Shown here: positions 1 to 6,177 of the stretch, one piece after another
How positions within the stretch are numbered: position 1 is the stretch's first letter
Layout of the letters: the number at the start of each line of letters is the position of its first letter
Assembly: GCF_021811875.1 (NCBI RefSeq)
Contig: NZ_JAJBJD010000055.1
Location: 1-6,223 of the forward strand
DNA from: Candidatus Bandiella numerosa
GTDB taxonomy: Bacteria; Pseudomonadota; Alphaproteobacteria; Rickettsiales; Midichloriaceae
Length of the DNA: 6,223 nucleotides
Direction of reading: 5' to 3'
The notes under the pieces: model-generated
Told to the model about the DNA's origin: nothing
The model's database searches: none
Seen by the model: the letters and a program-made list of their open reading frames with translations, nothing else
Program-made: the position numbers and the translations under genes

Positions 1-72
1 ATCCAAAGAGAGAATTTTCAAAAAGCTAAATTTATTTGGGATGAAGCTATCCAAGAGATAGCTGCTGCCTAA
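1..72 (+). CDS. C-terminal fragment of a probable transposase (partial, runs off the window)
   Basis: An open frame enters from the left edge and ends with TAA at 70-72. The 23 visible residues are charged, then end in an Ala-rich tail (…FIWDEAIQEIAAA). I do not recognise the family from so short a piece. I infer a transposase from context: the frame stops only about 50 bp before an abrupt change from less AT-rich sequence (GGTCAGGGTTGTGTTGCGGCC, starting at 81) to very AT-rich sequence, as expected for the gene-to-terminus spacing of a compact insertion sequence. The tail loosely resembles IS6-type transposase ends, which often finish FI-x-x-x-x-x-IA, but this is weak. It could instead be the end of an ordinary chromosomal gene. 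Confidence 0.45.
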   Translation: MQRENFQKAKFIWDEAIQEIAAA

Positions 73-122
73 AATTTAAGGGTCAGGGTTGTGTTGCGGC
101 CATATTTCCATTAACTTGACGG
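1..122 (+). mobile_element. Right end of a probable insertion sequence (family uncertain)
   Basis: This stretch holds the end of a reading frame (to 72), followed by about 50 bp that is clearly richer in G and C than the rest of the window. Read inward from the right, its outer end would be GGCACCGTCAAGTTAATGG (reverse complement of 104-122), which has the look of a terminal inverted repeat starting with GG. The left end of the element is outside the window, so neither the inverted repeat pair nor a target duplication can be confirmed. The right boundary at about 122 is an estimate: the GC-rich character continues to about 136 (TCAGACGCGT), so the true edge may lie anywhere from 122 to 136. 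Confidence 0.45.
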
Positions 123-238
123 TGCCTCAGACGCGTATTAAATTTTTTTTTATTTATTTTTCTGGTAATTATGAATAGTATCAGCACCACAAAAGGTATG
201 AAGCTTAACATGAATAAAACTAACACGACAGTGAACAT
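83..238 (-). pseudogene. Short minus-strand frame with one membrane segment, possibly a gene truncated by the left insertion sequence
   Basis: On the minus strand an ATG at 238-236 opens a 51-codon frame ending with TGA at 85-83. Residues 1-24 are almost entirely hydrophobic (MFTVVLVLFMLSFIPFVVLI…), followed by a basic stretch (TRKINKKKFNTR), a classic N-terminal membrane anchor with a positive-inside flank. From about residue 35-38 onward the frame runs into the GC-richer insertion-sequence end, so the last 13 or so residues look like read-out into foreign DNA. This fits the 5' remnant of a membrane protein gene cut by the element. Against it, only 15 bp separate its start from the start of the divergent kinase gene at 254, leaving little room for signals, and AT-rich DNA readily yields hydrophobic chance frames. 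No product can be named. Confidence 0.25.
116..144 (+). promoter_or_regulatory. Possible promoter facing the kinase gene, straddling the insertion-sequence edge
   Basis: TTGACG at 116-121 matches the sigma-70 -35 consensus at five of six positions. A 17-bp spacer places TAAATT at 139-144 as a weak -10 (four of six). The -35 would lie inside the presumed IS end and the -10 in the flanking AT-rich DNA, a hybrid arrangement known for several IS families. Transcription would start near 150 and leave a roughly 100-nt leader before the ATG at 254. An alternative -10, TATTAA at 136-141, has only a 14-bp spacer. In such AT-rich DNA chance matches are common. Confidence 0.3.
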
Positions 239-253
239 AATCTATTTAAATAA

Positions 254-874
254 ATGAAACATAAAAATAACTCGCCTCTATCGATTGAAATTTACAGAAA
301 AAGTATCCATCTCATTGGCCTAATATTTCCAGTAATTTATCATTATTATGATAAAGAGACAATTACAATAATCAGTTTATTCCTTTTGGCTATTTCTTTT
401 ATCATTGATAAATTAAGAATTAAATTCGATTTACTAGAGCACAAATTTTTTAAAAAAATAGGCCTCGCCCAAATATACAGAGATCATGAAAAGGAAAATT
501 ATTCAGCGTTAACTTTTGCTTTAATTGGTATGAGTATATGCTTATTTATATCATCAAAGCCTGTTTTTAATCTTGCAATTTCTATTTTAATATTATCAGA
601 TACTATGGCTGCTATAATTGGTATCTTATATGGTAAAATAAAAATAAATGGAAAAAGTCTTGAGGGTAGCTTGGCTTTTTTTACCACCTCCTGCATTTTA
701 AGCTTATTAATTGTAAAAATCTACAATTTGGATACAAATTTTTTAGTAGCTTCATTTTTTGCATCACTTATAGCTACAATTGTTGAATTATATTCAAAAA
801 ATTCTAAAATCAACGATAATATGACTATACCTATTACAGTTTGTATAGTAATGAATTTTATAGGAAATTATTAA
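254..874 (+). CDS. Membrane kinase of the dolichol kinase / CTP-dependent lipid kinase family (SEC59/DGK1/VTE5-like)
   Basis: The 206-residue protein is an integral inner-membrane enzyme expected to phosphorylate a lipid alcohol (polyprenol, diacylglycerol or phytol), typically with CTP. The family signatures are present in order: RKSIH at 15-19 (the N-terminal R-K-x-x-H motif); a conserved Asp with small residues and glycines, SDTMAAIIGILYG at 115-127; KSLEGSLAFF at 134-143, the strongest diagnostic motif; VELYS at 177-181; and NDNMTIP at 187-193, matching the family's C-terminal N-D-N-x-x-x-P box. Hydrophobic segments lie at about 18-31, 36-51, 84-100, 104-126, 139-156, 162-177 and 190-204. 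About 200 residues is normal for bacterial members. The ATG directly follows an in-frame TAA at 251-253, so no longer start is possible; no Shine-Dalgarno is visible. It stands apart from the downstream genes by 72 bp. The family call is firm; the lipid substrate cannot be read from sequence. It is often annotated as phosphatidate cytidylyltransferase, which I consider less accurate. Confidence 0.82.
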   Translation: MKHKNNSPLSIEIYRKSIHLIGLIFPVIYHYYDKETITIISLFLLAISFIIDKLRIKFDLLEHKFFKKIGLAQIYRDHEKENYSALTFALIGMSICLFISSKPVFNLAISILILSDTMAAIIGILYGKIKINGKSLEGSLAFFTTSCILSLLIVKIYNLDTNFLVASFFASLIATIVELYSKNSKINDNMTIPITVCIVMNFIGNY

Positions 875-891
875 CCACGAACTAGTTGAAG

Positions 892-920
892 TTGTTTTTT
901 TGATATAAAAAGTCTACTAT
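892..920 (+). promoter_or_regulatory. Weak candidate promoter for the downstream gene cluster
   Basis: In the 72-bp gap after the kinase gene, TTGTTT (892-897) and TACTAT (915-920) are separated by 17 bp, giving weak sigma-70-like -35 and -10 elements. This is the only gap of useful size before the run of closely spaced or overlapping genes starting at 947, so a promoter for that unit would be expected here if it is not co-transcribed with the kinase gene. No convincing stem-loop plus T-run terminator occurs in the gap: AACTAGTT at 881-888 is a perfect palindrome without a loop. Confidence 0.22.
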
Positions 921-946
921 GTTGCAAGTGAATAATAGTGCGATAA

Positions 947-1234
947 ATGATAACATATAAGAGTAAAATTATTACGTATTTGTCCTGGGCGTTGATTGCG
1001 TATCTTCTTTTGCAAAAATATACTGAATATAAAAATAAACCAAAATATATTGAGCAGGAAGAAATGCCTAAAGTTAGGTCTGATGATGGAAGGACAAAAT
1101 ATAAAATTAAAATTGATGAAGACAAAAAGTATGACGATTTTAGTTTAGTAGAAAAATTTGTCTACAAAATTGTGAAAAATGATCTTACACTCGCAGTGAG
1201 AAAAGAAATTGAATCTACAAAATCACAAAAATAG
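947..1234 (+). CDS. Small single-span membrane protein of unknown function
   Basis: I do not recognise this 95-residue protein. Residues about 8-23 (IITYLSWALIAYLLLQ) form one hydrophobic span after a short positively charged N-terminus. The rest, 24-95, is hydrophilic and strongly charged: a Lys/Glu/Asp-rich linker (24-66) and then a probable amphipathic helix (DFSLVEKFVYKIVKNDL, 64-80). The shape suggests a membrane-anchored protein with a soluble tail, perhaps a bitopic partner of the pump encoded 23 bp downstream or a component of another envelope complex. No domain was recognised. It is too short to be, and does not look like, the periplasmic adaptor that usually precedes an RND pump gene. 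The ATG at 947 has no clear Shine-Dalgarno. An antisense frame covers much of the gene but looks like its shadow. The position, spacing and sensible membrane-protein layout favour a real gene. Confidence 0.6.
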   Translation: MITYKSKIITYLSWALIAYLLLQKYTEYKNKPKYIEQEEMPKVRSDDGRTKYKIKIDEDKKYDDFSLVEKFVYKIVKNDLTLAVRKEIESTKSQK

Positions 1235-1257
1235 ATAGCAAAATTTGATTACTTATT

Positions 1258-4200
1258 ATGGAAAATATAATTAAATTATTTACCCTAAGAAAAAGAGCAA
1301 CAATTTTATTGTTGTTTGTGTTGGTTCTTTGTGGGTATTTTTCGTATATTGCGATACCTAAGGAGGACAGCCCAGATGTAAAAATACCGATTATTTATAT
1401 GGTGATAACTCATCAGGGTATTTCTCCAACTGATTCTCAAAAATTACTTCTTAAGCCTATGGAAATGTCTTTAAGAAATATATCAGGAATTAAAGAATTA
1501 AAGTCATATGCTTATGAGGGGAGTGGTGTAATTTTGATCACATTTCATGCAGGATTTGATAGCGATAAAGCATTAAGCGATGTGAGAGCAAAAGTCAATG
1601 ATACTGAGCATGAATTACCTAAGAATACGGATAAGCCTGTAATAAAAGAAATCAATTTAAGTTTGATGCCTGTTTTAAATGTAATTTTGACTGGAGAAAT
1701 ACCCGAAGAAAGCCTGATTGCGATAGCGAGAAAATTAAGGGATAAAGTTGAGAACGTACAAGATGTGTTGAGCGTTAATATCAGCGGTGACAGAACAGAT
1801 GTTGTAGAAATAGTAGTTGAACCTGAAACGCTGGAATTTTATGGATTCAGCTTATCGCAAATAGGCCAAATGATAGCTGGGAATAACTCGCTGGTTGCTA
1901 TAGGAAAAGTTAAAAATGAAGGGGGAACTTTTTCTGTTAAGATTCCAAGCACAATAGAGTCTGTAAATGAGCTATATAATTTTCCAATATTTTCTGATGG
2001 TAGTAAGGTAATTAAGTTAAAAGATATAGCAAAAATTAAAAAAACTTACAAAGATCCAGAATATATAGCTAGAGTTAATGGGAAGCCAGCAATTGTTTTG
2101 GAAGTATCAAAAAGAACTGGAGCTAATATTATTTCCACGGTTACAGAAGTAAAAAAAATAATTACTGATCAAAAAATTTACTTACCAAACAATCTTGATA
2201 TTATTTATTCTCAAGATCAGTCAGAGAATATTATAGACATGGTGGATGATCTAGAAAATGGAATATTACTAGCAGTAATATTGGTGACTATAGTTGTTAT
2301 TTTTTCAGTTGGAGGAAGATCTGCATTATTGATAGCGCTATCTATCCCCTCTTCTTTTTTGGTAGGAATATTGGTATTGGAGATTTCTGGATACACCCTT
2401 AATGTCGTTGTATTGTTTAGTTTGATACTTACGGTTGGAATGATAGTGGATGATGCAATAGTTGTTAGTGAATATGCTGATAGAAAAATTATTGAAGGTA
2501 TGGATATAAAAGTCGCCTTTATTCATTCTGCCACCAGAATGTTTTGGCCTATTGTTACATCAACTCTTGTGAAAATTGTGGTATTTATGCCTTTATTATT
2601 TTGGCCTGGTGTAATAGGGCAATTTATGAAGTATATGCCAATTACTGTCATAATAATACTCACAAATTCTCTGCTATTTGCATTATTTTTTCAACCATCA
2701 ATGGGGCCATTATTTGGAAAACCCAAGGAATTTGATATTAAAACTATAAATTCCATGAAAGCTGCTGAAGAGGGTGATATTAATAATCTTAAAGGTTTAT
2801 CAAAAAAATATCATGATTTATTGGAAAGAGTATTAAATAAACCTAAGACATTTATATTGTCAGGTTTCATCGTTTTAATTTCTGTATACGTATTTTTTGG
2901 TATATTAGGTACAGGAGTAGAGTTTTTTCCAAAAATTGAACCAGAAAACGCAGTGGTGGCGATTAAGGCTGGTGGCGATTTATCACTAGAAGAGAGAGAT
3001 AAAATAGCTAAATCTGTTGAAAAGAAGATTATAAATATGACATCTGATATTAAAGTATTTTACACAAAAAGCGGGGATTTTGATAGAGATAATTCTATTC
3101 CACAGAATACTATAGCAACAATACAATTAGAACTTGCTAATTGGAAAACTAGGAGAAAAGCAGATGCTATATTTAAGGATATTAGAGAAAGACTATCTGG
3201 AATTGATGGTGTAGAGATAGAAATTTTAGAACAAAGTAATGGGCCCTCACAGACTAAACCAGTTTCTGTTAATTTTAGCTCAAGAGATTTTGATCAGGTG
3301 CCAAAATTTGTTAATAAAGTTGAATTAGCTATGGAGCAAATGGGTGATTTTAAAGATATTGAAGATACGAGTTCTGCTCCCGGCATTGATTGGAAAATAG
3401 ATATCGACAGAGAGTTAGCAACAATTTTTAAACTTAATGCTAGAGAAGTGGGTGATAATCTGCTTTTATTTACTGGTGGATTTAAAGTATCTAGTTTTAG
3501 GCCAGACTATTCTGATGACGAAGTAGATATAGTGTTAAGGTTAAATCCAGAAAGCAGGAACATTAACGAAATTGATAAATTTAAAATTGTCAATAAAGAT
3601 AATAAGCGGATTCCCATAACAAATTTTGCAACTAGAAAAGCGACAGATAAAATTAATAGGATAAATAGGGTGGATAGACGCAGTGTAATTACAATCAAGG
3701 CAGATGTGCAAAAGGGTGTTTTAGTAGACGATAAAATAAAAGAGCTTAACGAATGGTTAAGCAAAAATACAGAAGAGGGTATTGATTATGAATTTAAAGG
3801 TGAAAGCGAAGATCAAAAAGAGTCATCGGATTTTTTAGGAAAGGCATTTTTACAGGCTTTAATTATGATGTTCATGATAATGTTGGTACAATTTAACTCA
3901 TTTTATCATACTATAGTTGTTATGAGTGCTGTATTTTTATCTACAGTTGGTGTATTGCTTGGCTTGATAATAACATGGCAACCCTTTGGTATAGTAATGT
4001 GTGGAATTGGAGTTATTGCATTATCGGGAATAGTATTAAACAATAATATATTATTTATTGATACTTATCAGTATTTAAGAAAAAATGGGCATGATGTTAG
4101 AGATTCAATAATTAGAGCGGGTATTCAAAGAGTAAGGCCAATATTGTTAACAGCTACCACTGCGATACTTGGGTTATTACCAATGATTTTTGGTTTGACA

Positions 4201-4380
4201 ATTAATTTTTTCACTCGCGAAATTACATATGACGCTCCTTCAAGTCAATGGTGGCGCCAACTTTCAACCTCAATAGCGGGTGGGTTAGCATTTGCCACAA
4301 TTTTGACATTGTTTTTTACTCCATGCTTGTTACTTATAGGAAAAAGGTTTGATCCATTTAATAAACATGAAAAAGACTGA
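1258..4380 (+). CDS. RND-family multidrug efflux pump, inner-membrane subunit (AcrB/HAE-1 type)
   Basis: The 1040-residue protein has the usual length and two-fold repeated architecture of a proton-driven efflux transporter. TM1 (about 13-31) is followed by a large periplasmic domain (32-330), TM2-TM6 (about 335-480), a cytoplasmic linker (485-530), TM7 (532-550), a second periplasmic domain (551-860) and TM8-TM12 (864-1030). IPKEDSPD at 33-40 and FFPKIEPE at 556-563 are the matching post-TM1 and post-TM7 motifs of the two halves. The TM4 proton-relay pair is intact (VDDAIVV, Asp398-Asp399, equivalent to AcrB D407/D408). In TM10 the lysine of AcrB (K940) is replaced by Asn928 in GIVLNNNILFID, while RPILLTAT in TM11 keeps the conserved Thr. 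The DD pair argues for the HAE-1 (drug/hydrophobic) group rather than metal-exporting CzcA types. The C-terminal part, with APSSQWW before TM12, resembles alphaproteobacterial members. No adaptor or outer-membrane channel gene is adjacent. Its end overlaps the next gene by 14 bp. The substrate is unknown. Confidence 0.93.
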   Translation: MENIIKLFTLRKRATILLLFVLVLCGYFSYIAIPKEDSPDVKIPIIYMVITHQGISPTDSQKLLLKPMEMSLRNISGIKELKSYAYEGSGVILITFHAGFDSDKALSDVRAKVNDTEHELPKNTDKPVIKEINLSLMPVLNVILTGEIPEESLIAIARKLRDKVENVQDVLSVNISGDRTDVVEIVVEPETLEFYGFSLSQIGQMIAGNNSLVAIGKVKNEGGTFSVKIPSTIESVNELYNFPIFSDGSKVIKLKDIAKIKKTYKDPEYIARVNGKPAIVLEVSKRTGANIISTVTEVKKIITDQKIYLPNNLDIIYSQDQSENIIDMVDDLENGILLAVILVTIVVIFSVGGRSALLIALSIPSSFLVGILVLEISGYTLNVVVLFSLILTVGMIVDDAIVVSEYADRKIIEGMDIKVAFIHSATRMFWPIVTSTLVKIVVFMPLLFWPGVIGQFMKYMPITVIIILTNSLLFALFFQPSMGPLFGKPKEFDIKTINSMKAAEEGDINNLKGLSKKYHDLLERVLNKPKTFILSGFIVLISVYVFFGILGTGVEFFPKIEPENAVVAIKAGGDLSLEERDKIAKSVEKKIINMTSDIKVFYTKSGDFDRDNSIPQNTIATIQLELANWKTRRKADAIFKDIRERLSGIDGVEIEILEQSNGPSQTKPVSVNFSSRDFDQVPKFVNKVELAMEQMGDFKDIEDTSSAPGIDWKIDIDRELATIFKLNAREVGDNLLLFTGGFKVSSFRPDYSDDEVDIVLRLNPESRNINEIDKFKIVNKDNKRIPITNFATRKATDKINRINRVDRRSVITIKADVQKGVLVDDKIKELNEWLSKNTEEGIDYEFKGESEDQKESSDFLGKAFLQALIMMFMIMLVQFNSFYHTIVVMSAVFLSTVGVLLGLIITWQPFGIVMCGIGVIALSGIVLNNNILFIDTYQYLRKNGHDVRDSIIRAGIQRVRPILLTATTAILGLLPMIFGLTINFFTREITYDAPSSQWWRQLSTSIAGGLAFATILTLFFTPCLLLIGKRFDPFNKHEKD

Positions 4381-5557
4381 ATTTGACATTATTATCAGTG
4401 GAGCAGGATATATAGGCATGTCTCTTGCCTGCTTATTGGCAAAACAGGATTTGAAAATTGCTGTTATAGATAATGATGAGACTTATAAAGATGCTAATTT
4501 AAAGTCAAAATTTCCAAGTAGAATATTTGCTATTGCTTCAGCATCTATGGAAATTTTTAAGAATATTGGTATAGCAGATCACATAACAAGCAATGCTCAG
4601 GCGATAAATCAAATTTTAATTGAAGATTGTGAAAATAATGAAAATCTTATTTTTGATCCAGATGATTTAAGCTTGCAAAATTTTGGCTTTATGGTTGATG
4701 AGACAGACATATTAAGATCATTAAATGAAGAGGTAAAAAAGCATAAAAATATAAAGATTTATGCAAAGCATGAAATTACCCAAGTTCTAAATCATCCATA
4801 CAACATAGAAATAAGACTTTCAAAAGCCAAAACTTTAACTTCTAAATTGTTAGTAGTGACTGAGGGTAAAAATTCCAAAACAAGGGAATTGATTGGGATA
4901 AAAACAAAGCGAATGAGTTATAAACAAGATGCTATTGTTTTTGATTTAAAGCACGAATTTAACCATCAGGGCATAGCAGTAGAAAAATTTTTAAAAGCTG
5001 GTCCTTTTGCTATATTACCTAAAAAAGGTGGATATGAATCATGCATTGTGTGGACTGATCAAAGTGGAGTTGGCAAAATACTATCATTGATGTCAAGAGA
5101 TGACCTAGAATATCTGGTAAAAAGCAAATTGGGAGGTGAATTAGGAAATATTGAAATTGTATCAGATGTAATATATTTTCCTCTTAATTTAGTATATGCA
5201 CAATCATATGTGAAGGGCAGGGTTGTTCTTTGTGGGGACGCAATGCATAGCATTCATCCAATAGCGGGGCAGGGGTTGAATTTAGGGTTAAGAGATGTAC
5301 AATTAATAGAAGAGTTAATAAAAGAGAATATAGGGCTGGGTCTGGATATTTATTCAAGTAATTTATTGAATCAATATAGCAAAAAAAGAGAATTTGATGT
5401 TAATTTAATGATTAATAGCACTCATAATATCAATAAAATATTTTCCTCTAATTGGATTTCAGCTAGGATTTTGCGCAAATATGGACTTAAAGTTATTAAC
5501 AATTTTAATCCGCTTAAAAAATATATAATGAGTTATGCGTCAGGCTACAAAAATTAA
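4367..5557 (+). CDS. FAD-dependent monooxygenase of ubiquinone biosynthesis (UbiH/UbiF/UbiL/COQ6 family)
   Basis: This 396-residue flavoprotein is expected to hydroxylate the aromatic ring of a ubiquinone precursor at the inner membrane using FAD, O2 and reduced cofactor. The N-terminal Rossmann fold has GAGYIG (12-17), ending in the acidic residue of AVIDND. The third FAD motif is excellent: GDAMHSIHPIAGQG (290-303), then NLGLRD (305-310), the UbiH/COQ6 hallmark. The middle 'DG' motif is altered to VVTEGKNS (163-170), so the usual Asp is Glu166. Alphaproteobacteria use one or more regiospecific members (UbiL, UbiM, UbiH, UbiF), and sequence alone does not tell which ring position is modified. 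I chose the ATG at 4367, which puts the FAD motif at the normal distance and overlaps the pump gene by 14 bp; a TTG at 4349 would add six residues (MIHLIN) not expected in the family. Length is typical. Confidence 0.88.
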   Translation: MKKTEFDIIISGAGYIGMSLACLLAKQDLKIAVIDNDETYKDANLKSKFPSRIFAIASASMEIFKNIGIADHITSNAQAINQILIEDCENNENLIFDPDDLSLQNFGFMVDETDILRSLNEEVKKHKNIKIYAKHEITQVLNHPYNIEIRLSKAKTLTSKLLVVTEGKNSKTRELIGIKTKRMSYKQDAIVFDLKHEFNHQGIAVEKFLKAGPFAILPKKGGYESCIVWTDQSGVGKILSLMSRDDLEYLVKSKLGGELGNIEIVSDVIYFPLNLVYAQSYVKGRVVLCGDAMHSIHPIAGQGLNLGLRDVQLIEELIKENIGLGLDIYSSNLLNQYSKKREFDVNLMINSTHNINKIFSSNWISARILRKYGLKVINNFNPLKKYIMSYASGYKN

Positions 5558-5867
5558 TATTAAAGATCAAATTGAAAATAAGCTAAGAGAAAATCTTGAT
5601 GTTAGTTTTCTTAATTTAAAAGATGAATCTTATTTGCATGCTAATCATAATGAGGAAGCAAAAGCAGGAGGTACACACTTTTCATTAACGATTGTTGCAA
5701 GAGATTTTGATTGTGTTGGTTTATTGGGTAGACATAAGATTATAAATCAAATATTAAAAGATGAGTTTAAAATTATTCATGCCTTAAAGATAAAGGCGTA
5801 CAATGGGAAGGAGTATATAGATAAGAATGTCATGCAAAAAGCATGTCTTCAAAACAAAAATAATTAA
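5535..5867 (+). CDS. BolA-family protein (Fe-S/redox-linked regulator or cluster-transfer partner)
   Basis: The 110-residue product is a complete BolA-like protein with the class II KH-like alpha-beta fold. It shows the N-terminal helix (IKDQIENKLREN, 9-20), the variable loop with His residues (YLHANHNE, 33-40), the signature GGTHFSL (45-51), the recognition-helix pair GRHK (65-68), and IHALKIKAY (81-89), whose His82 matches the invariant C-terminal histidine used to ligand a shared [2Fe-2S] cluster with monothiol glutaredoxins. BolA proteins act in iron sensing, Fe-S cluster maturation and sometimes DNA binding; which applies here cannot be told from sequence. The ATG at 5535 lies 23 bp inside the end of the monooxygenase gene, suggesting translational coupling. 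The last dozen residues (about 98-110) are encoded in the stretch that also encodes the start of the next protein and are beyond the usual BolA core. Confidence 0.9.
   Translation: MRQATKINIKDQIENKLRENLDVSFLNLKDESYLHANHNEEAKAGGTHFSLTIVARDFDCVGLLGRHKIINQILKDEFKIIHALKIKAYNGKEYIDKNVMQKACLQNKNN
5808..5813 (+). promoter_or_regulatory. Ribosome binding site for the mutase start at 5827
   Basis: AAGGAG lies 13 nt before the ATG at 5827, inside the bolA-like coding sequence. The spacing is a little long, but it is a better Shine-Dalgarno match than I found for the upstream host genes in this window. It supports the start that gives a 41-bp overlap with the preceding gene. Confidence 0.4.
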
Positions 5868-6102
5868 GGAATATGATATTAGGGGGGAGTTTAAAAAAGA
5901 TTTAGCTGAAAGTGATGCGTATTTTTTAGGTTGTAGTTTAGGGACATATATAAAAAATAAAGCCATAAAATCAAAAATATGTATTGGTTATGACGGCAGA
6001 AAAAGTTCACCAATGTTAAAAAATAGTCTTATTGAAGGATTTTTAGATGTTGGATTGGATACGCTAAATTTAGGGTTAATTGCCACTCCAATACTGTATT
6101 AA
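5827..6102 (+). pseudogene. Phosphomannomutase/phosphoglucomutase, N-terminal fragment cut off by an insertion
   Basis: The 91 residues match the beginning of the alpha-D-phosphohexomutase family (ManB/AlgC/PMM-PGM type), which interconverts hexose 1- and 6-phosphates for sugar-nucleotide and envelope polysaccharide synthesis. EYDIRG (15-20) is the characteristic N-terminal box. ICIGYDGRKSSP (51-62) is the strand-loop with DGR-x-S that follows it. The helix SLIEGFLDVGLD (67-78) leads to NLGLIATPILY (81-91), equivalent to the family's 'G..PTP.LYFA'. The frame stops immediately after this Tyr. The full enzyme is about 450-460 residues, and the catalytic phosphoserine loop (T-A-S-H-N-P), expected only some 15-20 residues further on, is missing, along with the metal- and sugar-binding domains. 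The product therefore cannot be active. The break coincides with the start of sequence unlike the mutase. The start at 5827 overlaps the BolA gene by 41 bp. Gene family is confident; PMM versus PGM specificity cannot be decided. Confidence 0.85.
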
Positions 6103-6107
6103 GACCA

Positions 6108-6137
6108 TTGCATAATAGGCAGAAAGAAACATATATG
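6108..6137 (+). promoter_or_regulatory. Candidate promoter of the right-hand insertion sequence
   Basis: TTGCAT (6108-6113) and TATATG (6132-6137) are separated by 18 bp and lie 40-70 bp before the ATG at 6178. This matches the usual placement of a transposase promoter overlapping the left terminal repeat. The -35 is four of six and the -10 is weak; overlapping alternatives such as TATGAT at 6134-6139 have less suitable spacing. Confidence 0.28.
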
Positions 6138-6167
6138 ATAGAATGAAAAGATAAGTACATACGAAAG

Positions 6168-6173
6168 AGGAGG
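6168..6173 (+). promoter_or_regulatory. Strong Shine-Dalgarno before the partial frame at 6178
   Basis: AGGAGG is a perfect anti-16S match, extended on its left by AGA-G-rich sequence, with four bases before the ATG. It sets the start of the partial frame. It is much stronger than the sites in front of the chromosomal genes here, most of which have none, consistent with a separately acquired element. Confidence 0.6.
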
Positions 6174-6177
6174 CAAA

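Noticed and set aside
881..900. AACTAGTT palindrome followed by a T-run as a terminator for the kinase gene
   Set aside because: The palindrome has no loop and cannot form a stable stem; the T-run alone is common in this AT-rich DNA.
871..1125. 84-codon minus-strand frame antisense to the small membrane protein gene
   Set aside because: It is strongly biased to I/L/Y/S as expected from the complement of an AT-rich Lys-rich gene, has no recognisable motif, and conflicts with a well-placed plus-strand gene in an all-plus cluster.
2338..2735. Short frames on both strands inside the pump gene
   Set aside because: They overlap conserved RND coding sequence (TM3-TM6) out of frame and show no independent features.
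4349..4366. Upstream TTG start for the monooxygenase
   Set aside because: It adds MIHLIN ahead of the normal family N-terminus; the ATG at 4367 puts the GxGxxG motif at the usual distance and gives a typical short overlap.
1258..4380. Heavy-metal (CzcA-type) specificity for the RND pump
   Set aside because: TM4 carries the VDDAIVV pair of HAE-1 pumps rather than the D-G-x-V pattern of metal exporters, and no metal-resistance genes are nearby.
5784..5966. 60-codon minus-strand frame across the BolA/mutase overlap
   Set aside because: It is antisense to two genes with clear family motifs and is itself low-complexity and hydrophobic, a composition artefact.
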